A DNA stretch of 64,000 bases from Bacteriovorax sp. Seq25_V (GTDB lineage Bacteria > Bdellovibrionota > Bacteriovoracia > Bacteriovoracales > Bacteriovoracaceae). The stretch is taken from positions 310,001 to 374,000 of the forward strand of contig NZ_AUNI01000015.1 in assembly GCF_000447795.1 (NCBI RefSeq), written 5' to 3'. Each line of letters opens with the position of its first letter. The stretch's first letter is position 1. Positions 53,197 through 62,046 of the stretch are shown here, piece after piece. A program made the translations under genes and the position numbers. The notes under the pieces are model-generated. The model had not been told where the DNA came from, ran no database searches, and saw only the letters and a list, made by a program, of their open reading frames with translations.

Positions 53197-53947
53197 TAAA
53201 TTTATCAATATGTGTGCAAAGCCACTCCGGAGCATCGAGTGAAAGATCATGTCCAGCTGTTGGGTGAATTTCGATTTCTGAGCCAAGTCGTCTTGCTAGA
53301 TTGACACTGCAATTATAAGAAACGAGTCTGTCTCCAAGACCTGTCACAATCAGGGTTCTTGTAGCCAGTTTTTTGGGAGCACTTGTTTTGGCGGCCCATA
53401 GAAGTTGACGACCAAAGTTTTTCATCGACATTGGCTCTTTTTCTGCGAGAACGGCCCATTCTGATGCAATACGATCTTTTTCTTCATTACTAATATTATT
53501 GGTCGTGAGATCTAAAACAATACGTTCACGATTTTTTAAATCTTTACTTTTAATCGCAGCGATAAAAGTTTTGTATATTTTGTAGTTTAATCTTTCATAA
53601 AATGGACTGAGGTCTTTTGCACTACTGTTAATGATGATGATACTATCGCAAAGCTTAGAGAAATGTTCTGTCAGCTTTAGGGTAACAAGTCCACCAAGGG
53701 AAATACTAATAAAGTGCCAAGTTCCTTCGGGGTGTTTACTTTTTAATTGATCAAGATCATTTTTAACTTGTGTAAGTAGGGATTGCGTTTCTAGTGGAAA
53801 AACCTCCTCGTACTTACTCCCACTTCCGGGAAGGTCTATAAAGTGAACTTTTGCATCTGCTATGGCCTGACATAGCTGTTCTGGAAAATTACTCCAGTGT
53901 CCTTTTTGTCTACCTAAACCTCTAATTAGTACAAAGTTTCTCGTCAT
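53189..53947 (-). CDS. Alpha/beta hydrolase
   Basis: A 252-residue cytoplasmic alpha/beta-hydrolase. The oxyanion segment is LIRGLGRQKGHWSNFPEQL. The nucleophile elbow is SISLGGLVTL (Ser), the acid is probably in VTGLGDRLV, and the catalytic His in TAGHDLSLDAPEW. The layout resembles BioH-like esterases or MenH, but no specific assignment is possible. The ATG shares one base with the stop codon of the M14 peptidase gene upstream, so the two are coupled. Confidence 0.87.
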   Translation of the reverse strand: MTRNFVLIRGLGRQKGHWSNFPEQLCQAIADAKVHFIDLPGSGSKYEEVFPLETQSLLTQVKNDLDQLKSKHPEGTWHFISISLGGLVTLKLTEHFSKLCDSIIIINSSAKDLSPFYERLNYKIYKTFIAAIKSKDLKNRERIVLDLTTNNISNEEKDRIASEWAVLAEKEPMSMKNFGRQLLWAAKTSAPKKLATRTLIVTGLGDRLVSYNCSVNLARRLGSEIEIHPTAGHDLSLDAPEWLCTHIDKFTN

Positions 53948-54906
53948 TATTTAGCCACCCAGTTGTGATGATTTTTAATTGCCTGTGTAAAGAAGTCAAA
54001 AAGTAGCATATGCCTTCTCATGACTCTTTCAAAGCGGTGTTGTCTCACTGGATTAAATAGTCCAAGCACAGACAAGACCTGTATTGGATTCTTTTTCACC
54101 CATAACCATGAGCCTAGTTCGAGTGTCCAGGGAATGAATGTTCCATAAGATTCTTTTTGTGCATGGCTTAGGTCAAAGAGATAATCCCAGAGATCCCCGC
54201 TTGTTGTGTAACTCTGAGATTGTTGCTCAATAAGATATATATGATGCGGCAAAGTTTTATCGAGCAAGCTTTTAAATTGAAGAGCTTCACTCGTCAAAGG
54301 AAAAGGACTTCTCGTTTTGGCGTAAGGAAACCAAAGACGATCCTTCATGCCAAAACCTGAATGTAGATCAAGGGCCATTGAAAACTTTGATGGGAACATT
54401 TCTTTTTTAACAAAATTAATAACAGCAAGATTTTCTCTTTCTATTACTCCCTCTTGTCCTCGATACCACGGAAGCTTAGAACTATATCGCTGGCCCCCTA
54501 AAAGCGGAGCTGTTTTTTCTGTTGATTCAACAGGAGAGTTTCTCATGAGGTCGACGCCATTTCCATTTGAGCGATAGATAAGATCCATTCCAACAGGATT
54601 AATTAAAGGAATACAAACTAATCTAAAATTTGAAAATGAACTTGCTAGTTCGTCATCCCAAGATAATCGTGTAAAAAGATTTTGAAGATTTGAAATTGCC
54701 AGATGAGTTCCAACTCTTTCTAGTCCATGAACACCTGCAAAAATTCCAAAGGTTGGAGCCTCTGGGTCTTGTGATCCAATAGAAAATGCATGAAGTGGGT
54801 AAGATTTATTTTTAAAATCGATGGTGTCTAAAATTTCGTGTCTAACGATAGGATGGCTAAATTTTGTGAGCTCTTCGATATCTTTTAATTCTTGGAATTC
54901 TCTCAT
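53947..54906 (-). CDS. M14-family zinc carboxypeptidase (DUF2817-like)
   Basis: A 319-residue metallocarboxypeptidase. Zinc ligands are H60 and E63 in AGVHGLERVG and a His in MALDLHSGFG. Substrate residues are in LINPVGMD and GVDLMRN. The catalytic Glu is in PWTLELGS. There is no signal peptide, so it acts in the cytoplasm, perhaps on peptides or murein tripeptides. The downstream hydrolase shares its stop/start junction. It could be related to turnover of peptide tags, but no substrate evidence exists here. Confidence 0.88.
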   Translation of the reverse strand: MREFQELKDIEELTKFSHPIVRHEILDTIDFKNKSYPLHAFSIGSQDPEAPTFGIFAGVHGLERVGTHLAISNLQNLFTRLSWDDELASSFSNFRLVCIPLINPVGMDLIYRSNGNGVDLMRNSPVESTEKTAPLLGGQRYSSKLPWYRGQEGVIERENLAVINFVKKEMFPSKFSMALDLHSGFGMKDRLWFPYAKTRSPFPLTSEALQFKSLLDKTLPHHIYLIEQQSQSYTTSGDLWDYLFDLSHAQKESYGTFIPWTLELGSWLWVKKNPIQVLSVLGLFNPVRQHRFERVMRRHMLLFDFFTQAIKNHHNWVAK

Positions 54907-54971
54907 GAATCTATCTTACGATTTTATGATAATTTGGCAATGGAATTTAAAGTGGAATGATTCGCTCGGGT

Positions 54972-55988
54972 TTAGCTTTTTGTATTTAACTGACCACAAG
55001 CAGCGAGAATGTCATCACCTTTAGTTTTTCTTACACTTGCAAAGAATCCGTGATCAACAAGTCTTTGTTTGAAGTTATCCACATCTTTATCAAGTGGGCG
55101 TTTGTACTTCGCTCCTGGAAACTCATTGAATGGAATTAAGTTAAAAATCACAGGAAGGCCACTTAGTAACTTAACAATTTCTTGAACATGCTCTTCGCTA
55201 TGATTCATATCTTTGATAATCAAGTATTCAAATGTTAAATACTGTCGTTTTAATCTAGGAATATCTTTTAAGGTGCTTACAATTTCCTCAATTGGGTAAG
55301 CTTTATTCAGTGGAATAAGCTCATCTCTTTGATTGTTAAAAGGAGAGTGAAAGCTAAGTGCGATATTTACTTGGTTAAGTTCTTCAATCTTCTTAAGACC
55401 TGGAAGGTAACCTGCTGTTGAAAGTGTGATTTGTCTCGGTCCAAGGTGAAGTCCACGTACCTCAAGAAAAATTGAAATCGCTCTCTTAATATTATCAAAA
55501 TTATGGAGAGGTTCACCCTGACCCATGAATACAATATTTGGTGCTGCAAATTTCTCTGGAAAATTTTCCTTGATATAATTATATGCGAGTACATACTGTC
55601 CTACGATCTCGTGTACCTCGAGATTACGTTTTAGTCCCTGAGTCCCTGTAAAACAAAAGCTACATTTCATTGCACATCCAACTTGGGACGAAATACAAAT
55701 TGTATATTTTTTATTAAATGGTACGAGTACAGTTTCAACGCAGTTGCCGTCAGAAAGTTCAACTAGAAACTTAACAGTGAGTTCATCTTCAGCTGTTTGA
55801 ATTTTTTGTATTTTAGGTAGTGCCAAGTTAAAATTTGTCTTCAAGTATTGTATGAAATTTTCTGGAATATGTTTTTCACTACCTTTATATTTTGATGTGT
55901 AAAAGTTTTCAGCGTGTACGTCTTTATAACCATGCAGACTTGTCAGGCTCTTAAAATCGGTTAATGAATAATCGTAAAAATTTTGCAT
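54972..55988 (-). CDS. RlmN-type radical SAM methyltransferase (copy 2)
   Basis: A 338-residue paralogue of the gene at 50461. It has cluster ligands C105, C109 and C112 in SSQVGCAMKCSFCFTGTQGL and the methyl-carrier Cys in GDDILAACGQL, so it should be active. FMGQGEPLHNFDNIKRAI and ITLSTAGYLPGL are conserved. The N-terminal accessory domain differs strongly from copy 1. Both are nearer RlmN than Cfr because of TGTQGLxRN. It may divide the rRNA and tRNA substrates with copy 1. Confidence 0.9.
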   Translation of the reverse strand: MQNFYDYSLTDFKSLTSLHGYKDVHAENFYTSKYKGSEKHIPENFIQYLKTNFNLALPKIQKIQTAEDELTVKFLVELSDGNCVETVLVPFNKKYTICISSQVGCAMKCSFCFTGTQGLKRNLEVHEIVGQYVLAYNYIKENFPEKFAAPNIVFMGQGEPLHNFDNIKRAISIFLEVRGLHLGPRQITLSTAGYLPGLKKIEELNQVNIALSFHSPFNNQRDELIPLNKAYPIEEIVSTLKDIPRLKRQYLTFEYLIIKDMNHSEEHVQEIVKLLSGLPVIFNLIPFNEFPGAKYKRPLDKDVDNFKQRLVDHGFFASVRKTKGDDILAACGQLNTKS

Positions 55989-56043
55989 AATAAAGCTTAT
56001 ATTATAAAATAGTATTAAGAATCAATAAAATAGTGGAAAGCTT

Positions 56044-57024
56044 ATGGAAGACAAAATAATCAATCAGTTAAATCACGATCTAAATAAACTTAATTCGACA
56101 AAACAGGGACGTCGTGCGTTTCTAACGGCCTTGCCTTTACTTCTTGCGAGTTGTGCCACTACAGATAAGACAAGATATCGAGAAGGGGATAACTCAGGAC
56201 AAGAAGTTGGTCTAAGCGTCGAAGAAGAAAGAAAAATGACCAGGGAATATCTTCCAGAGATGGAGAAGGACTATCAAAAATATAGAAACTCTTATGTTCA
56301 GTCTTATATTAATGATGTCGGACGTAAAATTGTTGATAGTAATAAGCTAGCAGGTAATCCATATAATTATAATTTTAGAGTGGTCGCATCAAACCAAATA
56401 AATGCTTTCGCGTTACCAGCAGGGGAAGTTTTTGTAACATCAAAATTAATTGCGATGACAGATAGTGAAGCTGAACTGGCCGGGGTTATTGGTCATGAGG
56501 TAGGGCATATCCAGGCGCGACATACAGCAGAAAGAATATATAAGGCCGAAAAAGAGAAGAACAAGGGACTTATTTATGGGCTCGGTGGGGCTCTCCTTGG
56601 GGGGGCTGCAGGTTTTGGTCTTGGTAAGATGCTTTGCTCCAAACAGGATCGTGACTGCTTGATGAGAGTTGCTAAATATGGGGCAATGGCCGGGGGAATG
56701 GGAGGACTACTGATCCAGAAATATGGATTTATGGCAAATTCCCGTGAAGATGAAATGGAAGCGGATCGTATTGGTTTTAAGACTAGTTTAAAGGCTGGTT
56801 ATGACTATGCTCATGTTGGAAATTTCTATGAAAAATTACTTGTAATGGAAAAGAATTATTCTAAGAAAGATAATGCTTTGGCTAAAAAGTTTGCTGATGC
56901 TATGTCGACTCATCCTCCAAGTGAGCAGAGAGTTGCGCAGATGAGAGAACTTGAAAGGGCCAATCCTTTAAAGGGGAAGGTGACTTCCCCTGAATTTGAA
57001 AAAATAAAAAAAATCTTAGTCTAG
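56044..57024 (+). CDS. M48-family metallopeptidase (BepA/LoiP-like lipoprotein)
   Basis: A 326-residue envelope peptidase. The zinc motif is IGHEVGHIQARHTAERI (H151, E152, H155), with the third ligand in EDEMEADRIG. The N-terminus carries RRAFLTALPLLLASCAT, a twin-arginine-like lipoprotein signal after 23 soluble residues, an unusually long leader. The Gly-rich insert (LGGALLGGAAGFGLGKML) after the zinc helix is common in M48 quality-control proteases. STHPPSEQRVAQM ends the domain. Likely role is outer-membrane protein quality control. The 3' end overlaps the opposing receiver gene by 9 nt. Confidence 0.92.
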   Translation: MEDKIINQLNHDLNKLNSTKQGRRAFLTALPLLLASCATTDKTRYREGDNSGQEVGLSVEEERKMTREYLPEMEKDYQKYRNSYVQSYINDVGRKIVDSNKLAGNPYNYNFRVVASNQINAFALPAGEVFVTSKLIAMTDSEAELAGVIGHEVGHIQARHTAERIYKAEKEKNKGLIYGLGGALLGGAAGFGLGKMLCSKQDRDCLMRVAKYGAMAGGMGGLLIQKYGFMANSREDEMEADRIGFKTSLKAGYDYAHVGNFYEKLLVMEKNYSKKDNALAKKFADAMSTHPPSEQRVAQMRELERANPLKGKVTSPEFEKIKKILV

Positions 57025-57426
57025 TTTGAGTATTTGAAGCACTTTCGAAATAAGATCGTCTCTTGAAAATGGTTTTACGAGAACGTGCTTAATTCCTGAA
57101 TTAATAACATTGATCATTGATCTATTGTCGAGATACCCAGATATTAAAAGAAATTTCAGTTTTCTAAACTTCAAACTTTTTTTGGCCATCTCAACAAGAT
57201 ATGTACCTTCTTTATCTGGAAGTTGGAAATCTACTATAACTAAGTCAAATTCATCATTTCTAAGCTTTAACATTCCAATTGAAGCATTCTCTGCGACCAC
57301 GACATTCCTAAAAAGCTTTGTTTGCTCGAGAAAAGTCTTGATGAGCATACAAATTTTTACCTCATCGTCGATTATAAGTACTGCTGGTTTTTCTGAATCT
57401 TTAATCTTTGGGAGAGTGATACTCAT
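57016..57426 (-). CDS. Stand-alone response regulator receiver
   Basis: A 136-residue single receiver domain. The acidic pair is D20/D21 in LIIDDEVK, the phospho-acceptor is Asp66 in LVIVDFQLPDKEG, the signalling Ser is in LLISGYL and the Lys in HVLVKPFSRDD. There is no output domain. It is the last gene of the signalling operon and shares 1 nt with the hybrid kinase gene, so it is the likely phosphotransfer target of that kinase or a phosphate sink. Confidence 0.93.
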   Translation of the reverse strand: MSITLPKIKDSEKPAVLIIDDEVKICMLIKTFLEQTKLFRNVVVAENASIGMLKLRNDEFDLVIVDFQLPDKEGTYLVEMAKKSLKFRKLKFLLISGYLDNRSMINVINSGIKHVLVKPFSRDDLISKVLQILKLD

Positions 57427-58943
57427 TACTTTTCACCCTCTTTCCATTTATTCATCATATTTACAATATCATCTTTGATAAAAGGCTTTTGTAAGTGATC
57501 ATTGAACAGTCCACTTGCAATGTCGGATTTTATCTTTTCATCAGCAACTTTACCTGTAAGGTAGATGATTGGTCCGCTGTAAGAAAGTTCTCTAATTTTT
57601 TTTGCCAACTCATCCCCATTCATTTCAGGCATCGAAAAATCAATGAAGATCATATTGAAGCGACCATCATCAATAAGTGCTAATGCTTCTTTAGGATTTG
57701 ATGCACAGATAACATTCACATTTGAGTCACTAATACTTTCGTTGAAGAGATTGAGAATTTTAACTTCGTCATCGATAACAAGAATATTAAGATTTAACTC
57801 TTGAGCATTGTCTCTATTAAGAGTCGAAGAAGCGATACTTAAAGTCGACATTTTTGGAATTGTTATTTTAAAGATAGTAGGGGAGCTCGCTGAAACAAGC
57901 TCTAGTGTCCCTTGATATGATTCAATGATTTTAGTAGCAATCGCAAGCCCAAGTCCCGTTCCTTCTCCAACTTCTTTTGTGGTAAAAAAAGATTCAAAAA
58001 TTTTGTCTTGGATCTCAGTAGGGATGCCAGCTCCTGTGTCACATAGTTGTACCTCATAGCACATTTCTGTTTCATCGAGAGTTATTCCGATTGATCTGGA
58101 TTCATTATTTGGAATTGAATTTATAGAGTCGATAGAATTTTTGATGAGATTTATAAAGAGTTGTTCCATCTTTAGTGAGTTTACAAAAACAATAGACTCC
58201 TTGGATTCGGTGTTGTTTTTCACTTCCATAGAGACTTGAGATTTCTTTAACTGACTATTTACAAGTCTTGTTGAGTTCTCAATGATTTCTTCAACAGATA
58301 CATACTCCTTCTTGTCCTCATTACCATGGAGGAACTTCTTCATACCTTTGATGATACTATTAATACGCATGAAAGATTCGATGACGTCATTTAAACATGA
58401 ATCTAATAACTCTTTTTGAGAATTTATATCTTCTGATTCAAATAGAGCCTTGATTAACTCCAGGGTTCCTGAAGCAATCGTCAGTGGATTTGATATTTCA
58501 TGAGATATACTTGCCGTGATTTCACCAATTGTTGTAAGCTTGTCAGCTTGAACAATCTGATGATGAATTTCTTTAAGTTCTTCAATTTGATAACGATATT
58601 TTTGATAAAGATTTTTTTCGATTGTTATATCATTCAAGCTCACTAGAACAAGATCTTTATCTAAAAGATACGTTCCTTTGGCAATAACGTGAAGCTCCTG
58701 GTCTTGTAGGCTATCGATAAGCTCTTCTTTGGAGATCGTGTTTGATTTTGTCTCAAAAGTTTGATCAATTAGGGTAGAGATAAAGTTCTCAGCAATAATC
58801 TCTTTCAAAAACTTCTTATTCTTGATTACTCGCGGTGAGCTTTTTGTAAAAGTTGAAAACATATGATTGTAGTAGATGATTTCATTGTCTTTGTTAACAA
58901 TGACAATGGGCTCAAAAAGAGAATCTAGAATTTCAAAGTTCAT
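57426..58943 (-). CDS. Hybrid histidine kinase (PAS-HisKA-HATPase-REC)
   Basis: A 505-residue soluble hybrid kinase. A PAS domain opens it (LDSLFEPIVIVNKDNEIIYYNHMFS). The HisKA motif is GEITASISHEISNPLTI (His148), followed by N box FINLIKNSIDSI, G1 DTGAGIP and G2 GEGTGLGLAIATKI. A C-terminal receiver (about 380-500) has ILVIDDEVK, Asp near 434 in MIFIDFSMPEMNG and LQKPFIKDD. No membrane helix is seen, so the signal is cytoplasmic, possibly from the STAS/HATPase partners encoded upstream. The gap to the STAS gene is 2 nt. Confidence 0.93.
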   Translation of the reverse strand: MNFEILDSLFEPIVIVNKDNEIIYYNHMFSTFTKSSPRVIKNKKFLKEIIAENFISTLIDQTFETKSNTISKEELIDSLQDQELHVIAKGTYLLDKDLVLVSLNDITIEKNLYQKYRYQIEELKEIHHQIVQADKLTTIGEITASISHEISNPLTIASGTLELIKALFESEDINSQKELLDSCLNDVIESFMRINSIIKGMKKFLHGNEDKKEYVSVEEIIENSTRLVNSQLKKSQVSMEVKNNTESKESIVFVNSLKMEQLFINLIKNSIDSINSIPNNESRSIGITLDETEMCYEVQLCDTGAGIPTEIQDKIFESFFTTKEVGEGTGLGLAIATKIIESYQGTLELVSASSPTIFKITIPKMSTLSIASSTLNRDNAQELNLNILVIDDEVKILNLFNESISDSNVNVICASNPKEALALIDDGRFNMIFIDFSMPEMNGDELAKKIRELSYSGPIIYLTGKVADEKIKSDIASGLFNDHLQKPFIKDDIVNMMNKWKEGEK

Positions 58944-58945
58944 TT

Positions 58946-59413
58946 TTAACCTTTTTGCTTTAAAAATTGGAAATACTGCGCTTCAATCGCATCGAATTCA
59001 AGTTCTTCTCCATCTTGTTCGATTTTTGGCGCCTTCCCATCAACTACTTGCGAAGAGAGTAGTAACACTTTGAGTACATCATCAGCTTTCTCACTATAAT
59101 AAGGAGCGTAGAAGGACTCAATTGATGTGTTCGGCAAAATAAATCCGTGAACCATATTTATCTGTTCGATTACAACTTGCGGGCAGTTTTTGTAAGTTAT
59201 GCTACAATCCTTAACTCCTTCAAGAAAGTTGATCCATTCTCTTACTCCACAAGAGTTAATTAGTGTTACCTTGTTAAAATCGATAATTATCGTACTCTTT
59301 TTTGAAGATAATATTTCTTCAAATGTAGAATCCTCATCGATTTGTCCTTGCAGAAGAAATTCTGCTAAGTCTGCTTCATTCTTCGTAATATTGATGACTA
59401 ATTTGTCACTCAT
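58946..59413 (-). CDS. STAS-domain (anti-sigma antagonist-like) protein
   Basis: A 155-residue protein. Residues 1-105 have the STAS fold (LVINITKNEADLAEFLLQGQIDEDSTFEEIL, STIIIDFNKVTLINSCGVREWINFL). Ser54 in LINSCGV is at the position phosphorylated in SpoIIAA/RsbV. A C-terminal extension of about 50 acidic residues (KIEQDGEELEFDAIEAQYFQ) is not part of the usual fold. With a HATPase upstream (1-nt overlap) and a SpoIIE phosphatase above that, it is the expected switch partner. Confidence 0.86.
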   Translation of the reverse strand: MSDKLVINITKNEADLAEFLLQGQIDEDSTFEEILSSKKSTIIIDFNKVTLINSCGVREWINFLEGVKDCSITYKNCPQVVIEQINMVHGFILPNTSIESFYAPYYSEKADDVLKVLLLSSQVVDGKAPKIEQDGEELEFDAIEAQYFQFLKQKG

Positions 59414-60255
59414 TACTCCTCCTCAAAATAGTGGAACGAAGTTATTCTTTCCTTAAAATTTTTATAACGTTTACTGATATCTATAATTCCTACAAATTCA
59501 CAAAAACGATTTTTCTTATTGTTAATGTGTAGTTGATTAATGTTCTCATATACCATCATGAGCCCAAGACCTGCTCCAGGTCCTTCTGTCCGTGGTCTTC
59601 TTTCAATAAATCCTCGTTTGATACTACTGAGTACGCGATCTCTGTCAATCTTACCGATATTATCTTTTACAAGTATTACTATATTAACAGAGTCCATACC
59701 TATCAAAACATTTATTGCCTCATCAGAGGATACAAAAACTGAGTTTTTTCTATTTTGATCAATGAGATGTTCCTGATGAAAAAATGCATTCATGATTAGT
59801 TCGTTAAGAACCACTCTCAAGTTATCTCGAGGGGAGCTAAATACTTCATCATAGTTAAATTTTGAAAGAAGACTTTCTATTTGCTCTGGAGCATCTTTTG
59901 AATGAAGTATTTGCAATGAGTGAATAATTGCATCTTCATTAAGGTATTTTTCAATTCCAAATAAATTATTTGTTTGAATTTTTCGTAATACTCTTTCTAG
60001 TTCTTTCTCAAGACAAGATGAGTTTCCAATGAGATGGTTTATTGGATTTGTGTTTAGAAAGATCACATTCTCTAAGTCAGTACGATTCGTAATAACGATT
60101 GTATCAAGGGCATTGGTTTCATTTTGAAATGAAGCGCTGTCTTGAATTGACACAGTTTCACTGTCGATAGTGTTACTAAGTTCGAAGTTTCTTTGAAGAA
60201 ATGCCTCCAGTGTAGGGTAGGCGTCTCGAACTTGATTTGTTAGATGTACTTTCAT
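59413..60255 (-). CDS. HATPase-domain protein, probable partner-switching kinase
   Basis: A 280-residue protein. Residues about 140-240 form a GHKL ATPase of the RsbW/SpoIIAB class: N box RVVLNELIMNAFFH (E152, N156), G1 VKDNIGKID (D198), and the lid GPGAGLGLMMVYENI. The first 130 residues are a separate mixed domain that resembles a degenerate receiver (TIVITNRTDLENVIFLN), without phospho-acceptor certainty. It overlaps the SpoIIE gene by 4 nt. It should phosphorylate the adjacent STAS protein at Ser54. Confidence 0.83.
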   Translation of the reverse strand: MKVHLTNQVRDAYPTLEAFLQRNFELSNTIDSETVSIQDSASFQNETNALDTIVITNRTDLENVIFLNTNPINHLIGNSSCLEKELERVLRKIQTNNLFGIEKYLNEDAIIHSLQILHSKDAPEQIESLLSKFNYDEVFSSPRDNLRVVLNELIMNAFFHQEHLIDQNRKNSVFVSSDEAINVLIGMDSVNIVILVKDNIGKIDRDRVLSSIKRGFIERRPRTEGPGAGLGLMMVYENINQLHINNKKNRFCEFVGIIDISKRYKNFKERITSFHYFEEE

Positions 60256-61955
60256 TTCTTTACCTTAATACAGACAAGGGTTAGATCATCTTCAAATATT
60301 TCTTTGCTACAAAATAATAAGAACTCTTCGATAATTTTATTTCTAAGTGCTCGAGTATCTTTTGTACTAATTTCGATTATTGTTTTTAGAAACCTTCTTA
60401 TTCCCCACGGCTTATCGTCTTTGTCGACGCATTCAATAATACCATCGGTTTTTAAAATAATTGTATCTCCATCATTGAGCATTATACTATGACCAGAGTA
60501 AACAGAATCACTTTTGTGTCCTAATCTCGCGCCTTTAGCCTCGATTAAAGGAATAATGTCTGATTTTTCTAGTGCCTCATTTTTTTGAGGAATATATAGA
60601 GCATCAAGGTGACTTGCATTTGAATAAGAAAGAGTTAATTTTTCTAGGTCGAAAACGCAAACAAACGCAGTCAAAAGTACATCTGTCTTTGTAAGAGTCA
60701 GTGATTTGTTGAGAAAATTTAAAATGTATTCTGGGGTTAATTCAAATCTTCCTTCGCTAAGTAGAAATTTAATCGTATTGAAAGATGTGTTGATACTTGC
60801 GGTAAGTAATGCAGCAGGTACCCCATGCCCAGTTGCATCGGCGATAATCGTAATAAGCTTATTGTCGATTTTGTAGTAGTTCCACCAATCTCCACCACAC
60901 TCAGAAGCTGGAGTGTTAAATGCCATAATTTCAAAACTATTTTCTTCTATTTCTGTTTGAGGAAAGAAGTTTTCTTGTACAAGTTTTGCAACTTGAACTT
61001 CATTTTCAAGACGAAGCTTCTCCTTCATTTGTTCCATGTATTTTTTAATCTCACTGGTCATATAGTTGAAGGCTTTTGCTAGGTGCCCAATCTCATCTTT
61101 AGAGCTTTCTTCAACAATTGTATCAAAATTCCCCTTTGCTAACTCTTGGGATGCTATAAATAGCTTATCAATTGGATTCGTAATTGATTTAGCAAAGACC
61201 ATTGCTATAGCACTGATGAAGAAAAGAATGAATAGACCAAAGAGAATTGACTTCTGGATAAGAAAATCAGTTACAGAAAATGCTTGGTCGTAGTCGATCA
61301 AATTAAAAATTCTAAAGTCCATTAATTTTGTTTTTGAGACAGAGAAGAGATACTTTTTCTTGCCAAGCTCCAAAATTTTAACGCTATTGATAAGCGTGAC
61401 TTCTCTTAAGTTTTTAATGATGTCTGATTTGTTTGTATCAACAAGGTTTTCGTAGAGAATGTGATTTTCTTTTGAGAAGAGGATAGAGCGATAAACTCTA
61501 TTTTGCTCAAGAGAACTAGTGAGTACAGATTTTCGAACACTGACTATAAGATCTTTAGATTTTAGATGTATGTGGCTATTTGTTTCTGGTCGATCTCCAT
61601 TCCCTGATAGCTCATCTGGCGTTAATGACTGTTCACTTGTAAAAAAGTATTTTGGTGTCCAAATAGCATCAATGACCTTACTTTGCTTAATGAAGTCTTC
61701 AATATTCTTATATTTTTTTATTTCAAGAAGCTTGTTTAAAATTTCAATGTCTCTATTAATATTAGAAAGTGTCGAACTAATTTCGTTAGCAAATCCTGTT
61801 GATGTTGCTAGGGAGTTTTCAAAGATATAGGCCTTCTTATCCTCTGAAAAAAGACTTGAGGCGTAGAACGTATAGAATGCGATTGCGCAGATTAAGGATA
61901 CTGTCATTAACAGAATAATTTTAATCTTGATCGGAAAACTCAGTCTCTTGTCCAT
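60252..61955 (-). CDS. Membrane SpoIIE/RsbU-type PP2C phosphatase with HAMP domain
   Basis: A 567-residue sensor phosphatase. Two membrane helices (about 11-31 and 235-258) bracket a periplasmic sensor of about 200 residues. The HAMP domain follows (SITNPIDKLFIASQELAKGNFDTIVEESSKDEIGHLAKAFN). The PP2C domain starts near residue 325 with the metal motifs CGGDWWNYY (about 355) and IADATGHGVPAALLTA (about 373), then LKTDGIIEC and DDLTLVCI. It would dephosphorylate the STAS protein in response to an envelope signal. It is the first gene of the five-gene operon, with its own promoter at 61995. Confidence 0.93.
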   Translation of the reverse strand: MDKRLSFPIKIKIILLMTVSLICAIAFYTFYASSLFSEDKKAYIFENSLATSTGFANEISSTLSNINRDIEILNKLLEIKKYKNIEDFIKQSKVIDAIWTPKYFFTSEQSLTPDELSGNGDRPETNSHIHLKSKDLIVSVRKSVLTSSLEQNRVYRSILFSKENHILYENLVDTNKSDIIKNLREVTLINSVKILELGKKKYLFSVSKTKLMDFRIFNLIDYDQAFSVTDFLIQKSILFGLFILFFISAIAMVFAKSITNPIDKLFIASQELAKGNFDTIVEESSKDEIGHLAKAFNYMTSEIKKYMEQMKEKLRLENEVQVAKLVQENFFPQTEIEENSFEIMAFNTPASECGGDWWNYYKIDNKLITIIADATGHGVPAALLTASINTSFNTIKFLLSEGRFELTPEYILNFLNKSLTLTKTDVLLTAFVCVFDLEKLTLSYSNASHLDALYIPQKNEALEKSDIIPLIEAKGARLGHKSDSVYSGHSIMLNDGDTIILKTDGIIECVDKDDKPWGIRRFLKTIIEISTKDTRALRNKIIEEFLLFCSKEIFEDDLTLVCIKVKK

Positions 61956-61994
61956 ATTTGCCCTAAATAGCAGTGTTTCTAATTATTTATTAAA

Positions 61995-62023
61995 ATAATA
62001 GGTAATATTAGCGGATTTCTCAA
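61995..62023 (-). promoter_or_regulatory. Sigma-70-type promoter for the SpoIIE signalling operon
   Basis: On the minus strand TTGAGA (62018-62023, 5/6) and TATTAT (61995-62000, 5/6) are separated by exactly 17 nt. The predicted start near 61988 gives a leader of about 33 nt containing TAGGG before the ATG at 61955. Confidence 0.65.
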
Positions 62024-62046
62024 GACAAGGTAAATTAGGAACAATT

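Noticed and set aside
54972-55988. Second RlmN-like gene as a Cfr antibiotic-resistance methyltransferase
   Set aside because: The cluster region reads TGTQGLKRN as in RlmN rather than the Cfr-type sequence, and the copy 1 paralogue is closely similar.
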